Assembly (NCBI GenBank): GCA_905181815.1
Contig: CAJIZA010000005.1
Location: forward strand, 25,176 to 89,175
DNA length: 64,000 nt
Direction of reading: 5' to 3'
Source of the DNA: an uncultured Planktomarina sp.
GTDB taxonomy: Bacteria > Pseudomonadota > Alphaproteobacteria > Rhodobacterales > Rhodobacteraceae
Position numbers and translations under genes: made by a program. Shown piece after piece: positions 30,614 through 41,243 of this stretch. Below the pieces are notes generated by a model. It did not search any database, was not told the origin of the DNA, and saw only the letters and a program-made list of their open reading frames with translations. Each line of letters starts with the position of its first letter. The stretch's first letter is position 1.

Positions 30614-32149
30614 TCAATTAGCCTGTCGGCGTAAAAACGCTGGTATCTCAATTCTCTCATCCGCTTCGTTGCCGGTCTCATCGTTTTCAAAGCTCTGCTG
30701 ACCCAGAGAGAGTGCGGAAGAGTATGGCTCTGAATCGGCTGAGTCACCCTGCCCCGTCATGCGATTGATCAAAGAATTTATGCCAAATTTACCTTTAGCC
30801 GGTGCGGCGGGCTCCCCGAAGGCACGCTGCCCAGCGGACATCCGCACCTCTGTCGTCTCTGGAACACGCTCAACAGCTGCGCGCAACCTAGCCATGGCTT
30901 CGGGAGTTGGCGTTCCTGGGGCCGCCGGAGCAGAAGCCGCCAGAGCTTTGGGCTCAGACACAACTATTTGCTCTGGCTCTTCCAGTTGCGGCTGATAGGC
31001 TGGAGCTGGAATATCATCCTGGGCAGTCCCAGTTGCTGCAACGCTGGGCTCTTTGGTCTCGGTGTCAAATGGGAACTCAAGAGCAACAGGCTGCTCTGCT
31101 GTGTGATGATCAGCTTCTGGTGCCGCAACCTCTATCTGTGCCACTGCGCGACGCGATGGCATTGCAGAGGCATGATTGGATTGATCCGCATCAATGCCCG
31201 TGGCGACCACAGAAACCCGCATCACCCCTTCCAAAGTCGTATCCAAAGTGGAGCCAACAATAATATTCGCGTCTGGATCGACCTCTTCGCGAATCCGATT
31301 GGCCGCTTCATCCAACTCAAACAGTGTTAAATCGGCACCACCAGTGATGTTGATCAAGACACCCTTGGCGCCACGTAGGCTAATTTCATCCAGCAAAGGA
31401 TTAGAGACCGCTTTATCCGCTGCTTCAACCGCACGGTTTTCGCCGCTAGCCTCGCCTGTTCCCATCATCGCTTTGCCCATTTCGTCCATAACAGCGCGCA
31501 CATCAGCAAAATCAAGATTAATGAGGCCCGGACGGACCATCAGGTCTGTCACACCCTTAACACCCTGATAAAGCACATCATCTGCCATGCTGAACGCATC
31601 CGTAAACGTGGTGCTTTCATTAGCCAGGCGAAACAGGTTTTGATTTGGAATAATAATCAGCGTATCGACAACTTTTTGCAGGGCTTCAACACCGTCTTCT
31701 GCCTGACGCATGCGCTTACTACCCTCAAACTGGAAGGGTTTTGTCACAACACCAACTGTCAAAACGCCAAGCTCACGCGCCGCTTGCGCAATAATGGGGG
31801 CCGCCCCGGTGCCTGTACCGCCGCCCATGCCAGCGGTGATAAAACACATATGCGCACCGGCCAGTTGGTCTACGATTTGTTCGATGCTTTCTTCAGCAGC
31901 CGCAGACCCAATGGTCGCTTTGGCCCCAGCGCCAAGACCTTCCGTGACTTTCAGGCCAATTTGGATTTTCACGGGAGCTTTCGATTGCTGCAGAGCTTGA
32001 GCGTCGGTATTTGCAACCACAAATTCAACGCCCTCCAGCTCTTTTTCAATCATATTGTCAACAGCATTACCGCCTGCACCGCCAACACCGAAGACCGTAA
32101 TCCGGGGTTTCAAGTCATCTTGCTCGGGCATGGTTAAGTTTAGAGCCAT
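30614..32149 (-). CDS. ftsZ: Cell division protein FtsZ
   Basis: This 511-residue tubulin-like GTPase polymerises into the Z-ring. The GTP-binding G-box GGGTGTG is at 109-115, N-terminal [13 protein letters not shown] at 21-33, and the T7 loop [11 protein letters not shown] near 207. A long Pro/Ala/Glu-rich linker (about 325-490) leads to the C-terminal peptide EIPAFLRRQ that binds FtsA and membrane tethers. A linker this long is normal for alphaproteobacteria. ATG 32149 has AGGTGG nine bases upstream; the extension to 32191 is not conserved. A 167-base gap to ftsA suggests a separate promoter. Confidence 0.97.
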   Translation of the reverse strand: MALNLTMPEQDDLKPRITVFGVGGAGGNAVDNMIEKELEGVEFVVANTDAQALQQSKAPVKIQIGLKVTEGLGAGAKATIGSAAAEESIEQIVDQLAGAHMCFITAGMGGGTGTGAAPIIAQAARELGVLTVGVVTKPFQFEGSKRMRQAEDGVEALQKVVDTLIIIPNQNLFRLANESTTFTDAFSMADDVLYQGVKGVTDLMVRPGLINLDFADVRAVMDEMGKAMMGTGEASGENRAVEAADKAVSNPLLDEISLRGAKGVLINITGGADLTLFELDEAANRIREEVDPDANIIVGSTLDTTLEGVMRVSVVATGIDADQSNHASAMPSRRAVAQIEVAAPEADHHTAEQPVALEFPFDTETKEPSVAATGTAQDDIPAPAYQPQLEEPEQIVVSEPKALAASAPAAPGTPTPEAMARLRAAVERVPETTEVRMSAGQRAFGEPAAPAKGKFGINSLINRMTGQGDSADSEPYSSALSLGQQSFENDETGNEADERIEIPAFLRRQAN

Positions 32150-32316
32150 AATTTTATCCACCTGCTTTGTCCGCACTGCTCTGCGGCACACACCTTGTTT
32201 ACACCGATTGTAACGCCAGTTTTGACTCGCGTCACGAAAAAAGTCTCTATTTTTACAAAATATAGCATTAAAAATGCCGTAATACGCTAAATTTTGCTAC
32301 TCGCCATAGGATTCTT
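32150..32316 (-). promoter_or_regulatory. ftsA-ftsZ intergenic region, probable ftsZ promoter
   Basis: The region is 167 bases, unlike the overlapping junctions upstream, and is AT-rich in its ftsA-proximal half. It contains a GACTC site (32224-32228), a match to the alphaproteobacterial CcrM methylation site GANTC, and a TTACAAT box on the minus strand about 60 bases before the ATG. I did not find paired CtrA boxes. A promoter here is an inference from spacing and composition. Confidence 0.35.
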
Positions 32317-33651
32317 TTACCAATTATTCCGAAACCAGCGCAGCGCACGACGCAGCGGGCGGCCCACCATTTGTGGCTGTGGCACCTCAAAATCCCACCA
32401 TTCGTCTTGCGGATGTGCCGCATTAAGCGCCAAGCCAACCACGCCAGAAAAGGCCGGTCCAGTGGCCGCTTGCGGCAGACCCTGCACCCGAATGGGGCGA
32501 CCGAGGCGCACGTGTTGGCCCAAAATACGCGCCGCCAAACCATCAAGCCCAGGGATCTGACTGGCCCCACCGGTCAAAACGATTTGTTTACCAGGCAGGT
32601 TATCAAAGCCAGCCGCATCAAGCCGGTCACGTACATCTTCAAGAATTTCTTCAATCCTTGGGCGGATAATTCCGATCAGTTCCGATCGGCTAACTTGACG
32701 GCGATCATGTTCCCAATCACCGCTATTGCCGCCCGTTTCAATCATCTCAAGATCATCTACCTCCATGGCCATCGCGCCCCCGTGGAGGGTTTTGAGCCGC
32801 TCAGCCGAAGCGGTGGGAATTTGCAGACCCATGGAGATATCATTGGTTACGTGATCCCCGCCCATCCGCACGCTGTCGGCATAAATCAGATGTTTTTTGA
32901 AGAAAACAGAAACACCCGTCGCCCCACCACCCATGTCGATGCAGGCCGCACCCAGCTCTTGCTCATCTTCGACCAAAGCCGCATCCGCCGAAACGTAGGC
33001 TGAAGAGGCCACGCCAGCCAGCTCAACATCACAACGTTTCACGCAATGGTTTAGGTTTTGTATGGCACGTTCTTCCACTGTCAAAATGTGCAGATCGGCG
33101 GAAAGGTTTCGCCCGACATGACCACGAGGGTCGGCCATCCAAGCACGGTCATCCAGAGTGAAATTAATCGGCTGCGCATGCATCACCGCACGGCTTTCGC
33201 CAAAATCAGGCAGATCGCAAGCAGCCAATACCCGGCCAATATCCTGTGAATGTACCGCATCATCCTCGATCGAAACCTCACCAATCACCCCATAGCTGCG
33301 CGGTGCACCACCAGAAAAACAGCCAATCACGTGATCCACACGCACCAGGGCCATTTTCTGAGCTGCTTGCAGCGCAGTGCGGATGGCCCGTTCGGTCTCT
33401 GCCATCGACTCAATTTCACCAAAACGCATACCCCGCGATTTAGTGGTGGCCGCGCCAATCACCCGAAAGCTCGACTGTCCAGCCATGGAGCCAATGACCT
33501 CACCAGAGGAAATTTCGCTTGGCCCATCAAACCGTAAAATCAGACAGGCCACTTTTGAACTGCCGACATCTATCACCGCAATCACCCCGCGTTGGATAGC
33601 GGTGGTGCGCAAAGCACGCATGGCCCGTTGGGCTTGGTAAAGATCATTCAT
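32317..33651 (-). CDS. ftsA: Cell division protein FtsA
   Basis: This 444-residue actin-like ATPase anchors FtsZ filaments to the membrane. The phosphate-1 motif VIAVIDVGSSKVACL is near residue 23, the phosphate-2 region IDMGGGATGVSVF near 237, and the adenosine motif IVLTGGASQIPGL near 357. The C-terminal amphipathic membrane-targeting helix RRALRWFRNNW is intact. The start ATG overlaps the ftsQ stop (ATGA, 33648-33651), showing translational coupling. Confidence 0.96.
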   Translation of the reverse strand: MNDLYQAQRAMRALRTTAIQRGVIAVIDVGSSKVACLILRFDGPSEISSGEVIGSMAGQSSFRVIGAATTKSRGMRFGEIESMAETERAIRTALQAAQKMALVRVDHVIGCFSGGAPRSYGVIGEVSIEDDAVHSQDIGRVLAACDLPDFGESRAVMHAQPINFTLDDRAWMADPRGHVGRNLSADLHILTVEERAIQNLNHCVKRCDVELAGVASSAYVSADAALVEDEQELGAACIDMGGGATGVSVFFKKHLIYADSVRMGGDHVTNDISMGLQIPTASAERLKTLHGGAMAMEVDDLEMIETGGNSGDWEHDRRQVSRSELIGIIRPRIEEILEDVRDRLDAAGFDNLPGKQIVLTGGASQIPGLDGLAARILGQHVRLGRPIRVQGLPQAATGPAFSGVVGLALNAAHPQDEWWDFEVPQPQMVGRPLRRALRWFRNNW

Positions 33652-34568
33652 TTGGCAAACTCCGAAAATGTCACACCTTTAACCTGCTTCAACCCCGCCA
33701 GAGCTTGCGGACGCAGACGCAAAGTGGGACGGCGTGGATTGCGAAAATCCATCATCAAGATATCGCGCTCAAACAGATCCTGCGCCGCGCTCAGCACGAG
33801 AACTTGCGCCAAAACAGGATCCGGATTGGCCTCTGGCAGGGCAATAGTTTGCCCATCGAGCAGCACCACATCCCAGCGCCGCTCGCCAACCCGCACCAAA
33901 CCGCGCAATCTGTCGACGATCGGCGCGGCGGTATGCAGCAAAGCGCGCGCCTCCGACAGGGCCTCCAAAGCCCCCACTCCCGCAATTAAAGGCAGATGAG
34001 CATAATCGGCACGCCACTCAACCCAGCGCAACACTTCACCGCGCGCAGAGACCAGCTGTAGGCCTTCAACTGTGCGCCAAATGAACTCTGGGGCAATTTC
34101 GCTTACCTGCACCGAAAGCAAACCGCCGGGTGATGCGATCACCGCTGCATGCTCCACCGAGGAGATATCCATCATCCAGCGGCGCATGCCCTCAAAATCC
34201 AATTCAAAAGCACTAATGGGGAAAAGGTCGCCAAATTCTGTCCGAATTTCCTGCGCCAAGAGCGGCGACGCCCCCTCAATGGTCAAGGTTTGCAATTGGT
34301 GAACCGGTTGGTTTTGCACACTGACCTGTAGCTCTTGCACCAAACCGCGCAGATAGGCCCGATTTTCATCTTGGGACAAAAACATCCAAACCAACCCCAC
34401 AATTAAAAAGGCCGGCAGGCCCACCCGCACCAAGGCACGAAAAATTGGCGTGAGCCAAAGGCGCTGCATCCGATAGCTCAGAACCGACGGCGCAGGATCC
34501 ACGGCAACATTGCGATCCACGCCACGTTTTGGCGCGATCAGTCGAGGCGGTGCACTCAACGGTCGCAT
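33648..34568 (-). CDS. ftsQ: Cell division protein FtsQ
   Basis: This 306-residue bitopic membrane protein of the divisome has a cytoplasmic basic N-terminus (1-45), a single transmembrane segment (about 48-66), a POTRA domain (VHQLQTLTIEGASPL from about 88) and a beta domain. It links early cytoplasmic division proteins to FtsW and FtsI. ATG 34568 is preceded by GGAGG seven bases away. The start lies 13 bases inside the 3' end of ddl and the stop overlaps ftsA by four bases, so ddl-ftsQ-ftsA are coupled. Confidence 0.93.
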   Translation of the reverse strand: MRPLSAPPRLIAPKRGVDRNVAVDPAPSVLSYRMQRLWLTPIFRALVRVGLPAFLIVGLVWMFLSQDENRAYLRGLVQELQVSVQNQPVHQLQTLTIEGASPLLAQEIRTEFGDLFPISAFELDFEGMRRWMMDISSVEHAAVIASPGGLLSVQVSEIAPEFIWRTVEGLQLVSARGEVLRWVEWRADYAHLPLIAGVGALEALSEARALLHTAAPIVDRLRGLVRVGERRWDVVLLDGQTIALPEANPDPVLAQVLVLSAAQDLFERDILMMDFRNPRRPTLRLRPQALAGLKQVKGVTFSEFAK

Positions 34569-35470
34569 GAGGCGTCCTCCACCAAAAATTTGCACAAATC
34601 GGGAAAAGAAATATTCACCGCCTCAGCCTGTTCTGGCGAGAGAGAAGTTGGTGTCATACCGGGCTGGGTATTGGTTTCCAGCAGGACCAAACCATCCAGC
34701 CCTCGGCCCTCGTCCCATCGAAAATCTGTGCGCGAGATTCCGCGACAGCCCAAGACCTCATGCGCTTTCAGCGCATAGTCCAAACAGGCGGAGAAAATAT
34801 CCTCTGGCAAATTGGCCGGCACGACATGCTGAGACCCGCCTTCGACATATTTTGCTTCATAATCATACCAGCTATCGGTCAAAATATCCGTGACGGTTAA
34901 GGCTCGCTCACCCAATACGGTTGTGGTCAGCTCACGGCCCGGCGCAAAGGCTTCTACCATTACCATATCGGGCATATTGTCCGATATCGGCGGCGGGGAA
35001 AGCGCGCCCTCTTCCACCAAATAGACCCCAACAGAGGACCCTTCATTGTTAGGTTTAATCACGTAAGGCAGCGCCATCGGATGTGTCTCGCCCAGATCTG
35101 CACGCGCAATCAATAGGCTCTTGACGACCGGCAGGCCTTCAGCGCGGAATACTTCTTTGGTTTTTTCTTTATCCATAGCCAGCGCTGAGCTAAGCACACC
35201 TGAATGCGTGTAGGGAATTTGCATCCATTCCAGCAAACCCTGCACACAGCCATCCTCGCCCCATCGACCATGCAACGCGTTGAATACTACATCGGGTTGC
35301 TCCCGCTGCAAATTTGCACCCAGATCCGCGCCTGCATCGATCTGAACAACCCTGTAGCCAGCCTGCCGCAAAGCGGTGGCACATTCTTGACCTGTCGACA
35401 GGGAGACAACGCGCTCCGCGCCTAGCCCACCCATCAAAACGGCCACAGTCTTGGGAGCCCTGCTCGACAT
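34556..35470 (-). CDS. ddl: D-alanine--D-alanine ligase
   Basis: This 304-residue ATP-grasp enzyme joins two D-alanines for the peptidoglycan pentapeptide. Landmarks are VLMGGLGAERVVSLSTG near the N-terminus, NALHGRWGEDG near 65, YVIKPNNEGSSVGVYLV near 140, and the C-terminal magnesium-binding LLETNTQPGMTPTSL. The variant GRWGEDG is in the DdlB-type position. ATG 35470 is chosen over a GTG at 35476; no strong ribosome binding site separates them. It lies 65 bases after murB and overlaps ftsQ by 13 bases. Confidence 0.95.
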   Translation of the reverse strand: MSSRAPKTVAVLMGGLGAERVVSLSTGQECATALRQAGYRVVQIDAGADLGANLQREQPDVVFNALHGRWGEDGCVQGLLEWMQIPYTHSGVLSSALAMDKEKTKEVFRAEGLPVVKSLLIARADLGETHPMALPYVIKPNNEGSSVGVYLVEEGALSPPPISDNMPDMVMVEAFAPGRELTTTVLGERALTVTDILTDSWYDYEAKYVEGGSQHVVPANLPEDIFSACLDYALKAHEVLGCRGISRTDFRWDEGRGLDGLVLLETNTQPGMTPTSLSPEQAEAVNISFPDLCKFLVEDASCDR

Positions 35471-35535
35471 ACCCACTGTTCTCGCTCAATATTTCGCCCT
35501 CTTTGGGGCTTTTGTTGTCACGATTTAAATCGCGT

Positions 35536-36465
35536 TTAATCGTCCTTGGGGTCTCCAACCCTTCTCACTTCCCATTCTAACGTCAAACCACTCTTAGCGT
35601 AAACCTTTTTTCGCACCAATTCCCCCAAAGCTTCGAGATCTTTTGCGGTGGCTGCACCTGTGTTGATCAAGAAGTTGGGATGTTTAGGAGATATTTGCGC
35701 CCCACCAAGCTCAAGCCCTCGGCATCCGGCCGCGTCAATCAAGCTCCAAGCCTTCAGATCGTGGATGTCATCGGCCTGACCTGTCGAACTGAAGCCCGCC
35801 GGATTGCGAAAGGTGCTGCCGGCACTACGGTCCTTGGTGGGCTGTGTCTCATCACGCTTGGCCAGTTGTGTCGCCATCTTTTGATACAGCCCCTCCGGCT
35901 CGTCCCGGCCCAAAGCCCGCAAGGTGATATCAGTGATGACCACATCTTGGGGCAAATCACTGCTGCGGTAGGAAAATCCAAGAGTTTTCGCATCATAGGA
36001 TACCGCGCAGCCCGCCCGATCATAGCCGCTTGCGCCAACAAAGGCATCGGCGACATATGACCCATAACAGCCTGCGTTCATCTTGAGCGCGCCGCCCATC
36101 GTCCCCGGGATCGTGCGCAGAAACGTCAGATCAAGACCGGTCTCCGCCGCTTTGCGCGCAACATGGCTGTCCAAGGCGGCGGCCCCGCAATGTACTAAGT
36201 CATCATCAATTTCGATCGCGTTGAAGCCACGCCCCAGGCGGATCACCACTGCCCGCAACCCACCGTCCCGCACGATCAGATTCGACCCTACGCCCATCGG
36301 AAAAATCGCAATTTCTTGTGGCAATTGAGCCAAAAAATCAGCTAAATCCTGCCGATCGGCAGGTTGAAATACCGCATCCGCTGCGCCCCCCACACGCAAC
36401 CATGTGAGATCCGCCAAAGAGCGGTTCAGCGTCAAGCGCCCGCGGGGAGTTGGAATAGTCATCAT
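35536..36465 (-). CDS. murB: UDP-N-acetylenolpyruvoylglucosamine reductase
   Basis: This 309-residue FAD enzyme reduces enolpyruvyl-UDP-GlcNAc to UDP-MurNAc. FAD-binding blocks are [14 protein letters not shown] near residue 20, [12 protein letters not shown] near 58 and [14 protein letters not shown] near 118. The catalytic serine is in SAGSTFRNP near 215, and the C-terminal PNFLINTG block is present. The length fits type II MurB, which lacks the E. coli extension. Two adjacent ATGs (36465, 36462) share the upstream GAGG. It is separated from murC by the opposite-strand EamA gene, so it must have its own promoter near 36466-36594. Confidence 0.95.
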   Translation of the reverse strand: MMTIPTPRGRLTLNRSLADLTWLRVGGAADAVFQPADRQDLADFLAQLPQEIAIFPMGVGSNLIVRDGGLRAVVIRLGRGFNAIEIDDDLVHCGAAALDSHVARKAAETGLDLTFLRTIPGTMGGALKMNAGCYGSYVADAFVGASGYDRAGCAVSYDAKTLGFSYRSSDLPQDVVITDITLRALGRDEPEGLYQKMATQLAKRDETQPTKDRSAGSTFRNPAGFSSTGQADDIHDLKAWSLIDAAGCRGLELGGAQISPKHPNFLINTGAATAKDLEALGELVRKKVYAKSGLTLEWEVRRVGDPKDD

Positions 36466-36594
36466 CTGCGCCTCAAGAATTTTCTTTGCTTAGACCGGAT
36501 CATGGCCGGCAAGTCAAAGCCCTTAGGGCAAATCGTACTGTACATCTGCCCCCCAAAATGATCCATCCCAGGCCCAACGACCCGAGGAGACCCC

Positions 36595-37583
36595 ATGCAA
36601 CGTCTTTGGCTGGCCATAACGCCTCTTTTGTTCCTGCTCCTTTGGTCCGCAGGCTACATCGTGGCCAAAATGGCCCTTGTGGATGCAGCCCCCATGGCCC
36701 TGCTGGCTTTGCGGTTCGCCGCCGTCATTGCCATAATGGCGGCTTTATTTGTGGTCTTGCACCCACCGCTGCCCAAAACCCTTAGCGGTTATCTTCACCT
36801 TGGTTTCGCAAAATTTTTATGCAAACAGTCTATTTTGGCATGGCTTATTTTTCCTTTGTCAATGGCGTAGCCGCCGGCATCGCGGCGCTCACCTTTTCAT
36901 TGCAGCCCATTTTAGTCGCACTTCTGGCGCCACGCTGGACAGGCGAAGTGGTCAGTTGGCTGCAATGGCTTGGCCATGCTATTGCCATGGTCGGCACCCT
37001 AACAGTCATCATCGAACGGCTAGAAATTGGACCGCCGCCGCGTACAGGCTTTGGTTTTACCGCTTTGGCATTAGGCGAGATAACCCTCGCGACCCTATGG
37101 GAAAAACGCTTTGGGCTGTCACATCACCCGGTAAGTGCCCTTTTAATTGGCTATAGCGCCGGGCTACTAGGGCTTTTGCCCTTTCTGCACTGGGCCGAAA
37201 TTGCCGCCATAAATTGGACGCCATCATTCTATTGGGCGCTGGCCTATTTAGTCATTGGAAATTCTGTGGTGGCGGTCAGCCTTTTGTTGGCTATGATCCG
37301 CGCCGAGCAAGTCTCGCGTGTTTCGAACCTGTTATTCCTGGTCCCGCCGCTGGCCGCTTTCATTGCTTGGCTAAATCTGGACGAGCCAATGCCGCTTTTG
37401 GCTTGGGTCGGTCTTCTCGTGTCAGGTGGCGGGGTTTATTTGGCAACGCTCCCCAGAAAGGGCTCGGCCCAGAGCTTATTCAACCTCACCTGCCAGCCCA
37501 TGCGCCCAAGCAGAAATCGAGCCCGCCCCAAGGCAGATCAACATATCACCCGGTCTGCACTGCTCGGCAAGAAACGCGCCTAG
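36595..37583 (+). pseudogene. EamA/DMT-family transporter, frameshifted
   Basis: The first frame (36595 to about 36815) encodes MQRLWLAITPLLFLLLWSAG and two to three membrane segments typical of EamA drug/metabolite transporters. Similarity then moves to another frame from about 36815, continuing MQTVYFGMAYFSFVNG through some seven more membrane segments. A one-base deletion in or next to the run AAAATTTTT at 36810-36818 explains the break. The second frame also runs about 40 residues past the usual end and 108 bases into the convergent murC gene, so the original stop may be lost too. ATG 36595 has GAGGAG before it. Decay or sequence error cannot be separated here. The gene interrupts the dcw cluster. 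Confidence 0.82.
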
Positions 37584-38867
37584 TGCGGCTTCATCGGCAA
37601 CTACAAGCGCGTTGCGATGCCCATGATTGGTCAACCCAGCCACAAGGCTGTCACGATCCGCCCCCTCAAAGGGCGCCTCGCCTGCGGCAAAAATATTGGT
37701 GATTCCAACCACATCTGCATCATTAAAACAGGTGCAAAACTCTTCGAACAGGTCACTCAGGCGCGAGTAGCGATGCGGTTGATGCACGGCCATGATCCGG
37801 CCCACATGTGATTGGCGTGCCGCTTTAAGAGCGGCGGCAATTTCCACAGGATGATGGGCATAGTCATCGATCACTGTAACTCCGTCAATTTCAGCCACCC
37901 GCGTGAAGCGGCGATTGACGCCCTTAAAACTCTTCAAGCCATCGCGGATAGCCTCCGCGCTCATACCCAAATGGAGCGCTACGGCCACCGCCGCCAGAGC
38001 ATTCGAGACATTGTGATCACCCGGCATTGGCAGGGTGCAATCGGTAATCACCCTGCCATCGCGCAGCGCCACGTCAAAATAAGCCGCCCCATTCTCATAG
38101 GAAAGATTGACAGCCCGCACATCGGCTTGGGCATTGAACCCGTAGGTCATGACCCGGCGATCGGTAATGCGACCGACCAAAGCCTGCACTTCGGCGTGAT
38201 CTGTGTTGCAGACAGCCAAACCATAAAATGGGATATTATGCACAAATTCGAAGAAGCCTTGGCGCAGATTGTCGAAACTGCCCCAATGCTCCATATGCTC
38301 GGGATCAATATTGGTAACCACGGCTATGGTCGCAGGCAGGCGATTGAATGTGCCGTCACTTTCATCCGCCTCGACGACCATCCATTCTCCCAAGCCCGTG
38401 CGGGCATTGGATTCAAAAGCATGAATGACACCGCCGTTCACCACCGTCGGATCAAATCCGCCCGCATGCAGCAAGGTTGAGACCATAGTCGTGGTGGTTG
38501 TCTTACCATGAGTGCCAGCCACAGCCACATTCGACTTGAGCCGCATCAATTCCGCCAGCATTTCTGCCCGTCGCACAACCGGCAGGCCGGCCTTGCGCGC
38601 CTCATCCAATTCCGGGTTTCCCGGTTTGATGGCTGTGGAGACAACAATCACCTCAGCACCCGCCAAGTTCTCCACCCTCTGCCCCAAAAACACCGTCGCG
38701 CCCAAACGTTCAAGCCGCCGAGTGATCTTAGAGGTTTTCAAATCAGATCCCTGCACCCGATATCCCTGATCCAATAGAACCTCAGCAATGCCGGACATGC
38801 CAATGCCGCCGATACCCACAAAATGAATCGCGCCGATGTCGCCGGGCAGTTTAGTTACTTTATTCAT
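37476..38867 (-). CDS. murC: UDP-N-acetylmuramate--L-alanine ligase
   Basis: This 463-residue Mur ligase adds L-alanine to UDP-MurNAc. It has an N-terminal Rossmann domain ([17 protein letters not shown] near 15), the ATP-binding P-loop [13 protein letters not shown] near 114, the ADESDGTF motif near 172, and [10 protein letters not shown] near 345. ATG 38867 shares one base with the murG stop (TGATG) and has GGAGAG upstream; a GTG at 38870 is the alternative. Its last 108 bases overlap the run-on end of the opposite-strand EamA frame. Confidence 0.96.
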   Translation of the reverse strand: MNKVTKLPGDIGAIHFVGIGGIGMSGIAEVLLDQGYRVQGSDLKTSKITRRLERLGATVFLGQRVENLAGAEVIVVSTAIKPGNPELDEARKAGLPVVRRAEMLAELMRLKSNVAVAGTHGKTTTTTMVSTLLHAGGFDPTVVNGGVIHAFESNARTGLGEWMVVEADESDGTFNRLPATIAVVTNIDPEHMEHWGSFDNLRQGFFEFVHNIPFYGLAVCNTDHAEVQALVGRITDRRVMTYGFNAQADVRAVNLSYENGAAYFDVALRDGRVITDCTLPMPGDHNVSNALAAVAVALHLGMSAEAIRDGLKSFKGVNRRFTRVAEIDGVTVIDDYAHHPVEIAAALKAARQSHVGRIMAVHQPHRYSRLSDLFEEFCTCFNDADVVGITNIFAAGEAPFEGADRDSLVAGLTNHGHRNALVVADEAALGAFLAEQCRPGDMLICLGAGSISAWAHGLAGEVE

Positions 38868-39961
38868 CACGTCTCTCCGGCCAAGGCCTCAATCATATCC
38901 ACAAGGGTGTTTGCCGCTTCAGGCTTGGCGCAGCGCAGCGCCGCCTCCGCCATGGATTGGGCTTGAGGGCCATTGGTTAATATATCTTGAATTTCAGCGG
39001 CCAAAGCCTCAGGCGTGAAGGCGTCTTCGGTCAGAAGTCGCGCGGCCCCCGCCGCAACCAATTCGCGGGCATTGGCGGTTTGCTCATCGCGAATGGCCGC
39101 CGCCAGCGGGACAAAAATCGATGGACGGCCAATGACAGAGATATCCGCCACAGAGGAGGCGCCGGAGCGGCTAATCACCAGCTGCGCTTCACTCATGCGC
39201 TCGGGAATGTCGTCGAAAAACGACCAAACATCGGCGCGCAGCCCCATATCATCATAGGCAGCCTGCACCCGCGCGCGGTCCTCTTCACGGGCCTGTTGGC
39301 CAATCCGTAGGTTATTGAGCAAGCTCTTTGGCAATAACGCAATAGCCGCAGGCACCACATCGGACAAGATCCGCGCCCCTTGCGACCCCCCAATAATCAA
39401 AAGGCTCATGGGATGATCTCCAGGCTCGGTATAACCCGTACCATGGCGCGCCAAAACCTCTCCACGCACGGGATTGCCCACGTGATGCCCCATGAGCCCC
39501 TGAGGCAATTCAGTCGGCCATGTACCGCAGGCGATTTGATTGACCCGTGGCGCAAACAATTGGTTGACGCGCCCTAAGACCCCGTTTTGTTCATGCAACA
39601 TACAGGGCACACTGAGCGAAGTCGCAGCGCCCAAAGCAGGGATGGCCGGATAACCGCCAAACCCCACCACAACCTTTGGCCGATCCCGGCGCATATTGCG
39701 CCGCGCGGTAGTGATGCCCAATGCAATCCAGATAGGAACTAAGATTTTGCTAATCAGCCCACCCTTGGCAAAAGTGGCACTGGAGACTTGCTCGATCACA
39801 ACCTCAGATGGAAACCCGCCCGTGTAACGCGCGCCGCGGGCATCGGTGGACAAAACCACCCGCCAGCCGCGCGCCAACATGAGTTCAGCCACGGCTTGCG
39901 CCGGGAACATATGCCCGCCAGTACCACCTGCTGCGAGAACTAAAAGAGGAGGTTGTGTCAT
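38867..39961 (-). CDS. murG: UDP-GlcNAc:lipid I N-acetylglucosaminyltransferase
   Basis: This 364-residue GT28 glycosyltransferase makes lipid II at the inner face of the membrane. The N-terminal glycine motif [12 protein letters not shown] is near residue 10, the second G-loop GGYPAIPAL near 103, and the sugar-nucleotide site [14 protein letters not shown] near 190, with the [11 protein letters not shown] and DEQTANA blocks near 265 and 290. It lies one base after ftsW and overlaps murC by one base, so ftsW-murG-murC are tightly coupled. Confidence 0.96.
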   Translation of the reverse strand: MTQPPLLVLAAGGTGGHMFPAQAVAELMLARGWRVVLSTDARGARYTGGFPSEVVIEQVSSATFAKGGLISKILVPIWIALGITTARRNMRRDRPKVVVGFGGYPAIPALGAATSLSVPCMLHEQNGVLGRVNQLFAPRVNQIACGTWPTELPQGLMGHHVGNPVRGEVLARHGTGYTEPGDHPMSLLIIGGSQGARILSDVVPAAIALLPKSLLNNLRIGQQAREEDRARVQAAYDDMGLRADVWSFFDDIPERMSEAQLVISRSGASSVADISVIGRPSIFVPLAAAIRDEQTANARELVAAGAARLLTEDAFTPEALAAEIQDILTNGPQAQSMAEAALRCAKPEAANTLVDMIEALAGET

Positions 39962-39962
39962 A

Positions 39963-41123
39963 TCAATGTCTACGCATCAAAGCGCCCAAAGCCCCTTGAG
40001 GACGACTGCGCGTAAAGGCCAGGATCATGCCCAGGGCGATGCCGCCGGCAATCAAGGACGAACCACCATAGCTGACGAACGGCAGGGTCATGCCCTTGGC
40101 AGGCAGCAAACGCACCGCAACCCCCATGTTTATCATGGCTTGTACCCCAAACATCGACACCAAACCCGTCCCGGCGAGACGGACAAAAAGGTTCCGCTCT
40201 TGCACCAAACGGGCTAGCGTCCGCAGAACGATCACGGCAAAGAGCCCCAGAATGACCAGAACCATCAACACGCCATATTCCTCAGCCGCGACAGCGATGA
40301 TGAAATCAGTATGGGCATCAGGCAAAGACCATTTCACGGAGCCTTCACCGGTGCCCACACCAAACAAGCCACCCTCTTGAATGGCGTTGGCCGCATATCC
40401 AAGCTGGGTATTCGGGTCCACGTCTGCCGCCATATAGCCATCAATGCGTCGTGCGAAATGCTCGCTGTAATTATAGGCTACAAAACCGGCTAAAACCATC
40501 GCGGCGGCCATGGACAGAATGAACAAAAGCGGCGCTCCAGCGCAAAAATACATAACTCCCCAAGAAAAAAGGATCAAACTGGCCTGACCAAAATCCGGTT
40601 GGAGCGCCAGAAACCCGGCAATCACCACCGCCACGGTAAAAGACATCATCCGGCCCGGAGGTCCGCCTGGCTCAAAGGACGCTGAGATCAACCAAGCTGA
40701 AAACACAACAAAGACCGGCTTAATAAATTCAGAGGGCTGCACGGAGGCAAACCCAAACGAATACCAGCGTGTCGCGCCCTTGCCAAAATCTGTTCCGAAG
40801 ATCGGCAGCAAGATCAGTGCCAGAAGCGCACAGCTAAACCCCACCGTGGCCCAGCGCCGCACCGTATCGGGCGACATCATCGATGTGATGGTCATGGCAA
40901 ATAGGGCCAAACCACCGAAGACCGCTTGTCGGTGCACATAATGGAACGCATCAAGGTTGTTGCGCTCTGCCAAAGGGGGAGAAGCTGCGAGTGCTAAAAT
41001 CAAACCAAAGATAAACAAAAACAGAACGCTCGCCATCGTCCAACGGTCCACGGTTCGCCACCACCGAGGCAAAATTGGATCGCGCACCTCAACGGGCAAA
41101 GGCCCATGTACCATTTCTGTCAT
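39963..41123 (-). CDS. ftsW: Lipid II polymerase FtsW (SEDS family)
   Basis: This 386-residue SEDS protein with about ten membrane segments polymerises septal peptidoglycan together with FtsI. Conserved blocks are [19 protein letters not shown] near 110, [20 protein letters not shown] near 270 and [18 protein letters not shown] near 345. ATG 41123 ([10 protein letters not shown]) matches the Rhodobacterales start. Longer in-frame starts to 41168 are less likely. It is the first gene after the inverted flavoprotein, so it needs a promoter in 41124-41243 or inside the opposite gene. Confidence 0.95.
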   Translation of the reverse strand: MTEMVHGPLPVEVRDPILPRWWRTVDRWTMASVLFLFIFGLILALAASPPLAERNNLDAFHYVHRQAVFGGLALFAMTITSMMSPDTVRRWATVGFSCALLALILLPIFGTDFGKGATRWYSFGFASVQPSEFIKPVFVVFSAWLISASFEPGGPPGRMMSFTVAVVIAGFLALQPDFGQASLILFSWGVMYFCAGAPLLFILSMAAAMVLAGFVAYNYSEHFARRIDGYMAADVDPNTQLGYAANAIQEGGLFGVGTGEGSVKWSLPDAHTDFIIAVAAEEYGVLMVLVILGLFAVIVLRTLARLVQERNLFVRLAGTGLVSMFGVQAMINMGVAVRLLPAKGMTLPFVSYGGSSLIAGGIALGMILAFTRSRPQGALGALMRRH

Positions 41124-41243
41124 CTTAAAACCGCCTGTACTGCGCCCCATTTTTGAGGTCTGAAACAATGTTAGCCGGACTCTGCGCTTTTTTCCAGTGC
41201 CAATTGCCTTGCCATTTGCCCCACAACAGGCAAGTCATCGCCT

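Noticed and set aside
36800-36825. Programmed -1 frameshift in the EamA gene
   Set aside because: The A4T5 run does not give an X-XXY-YYZ slippery site in the reading frame, and the abnormal C-terminal extension points to decay or error.
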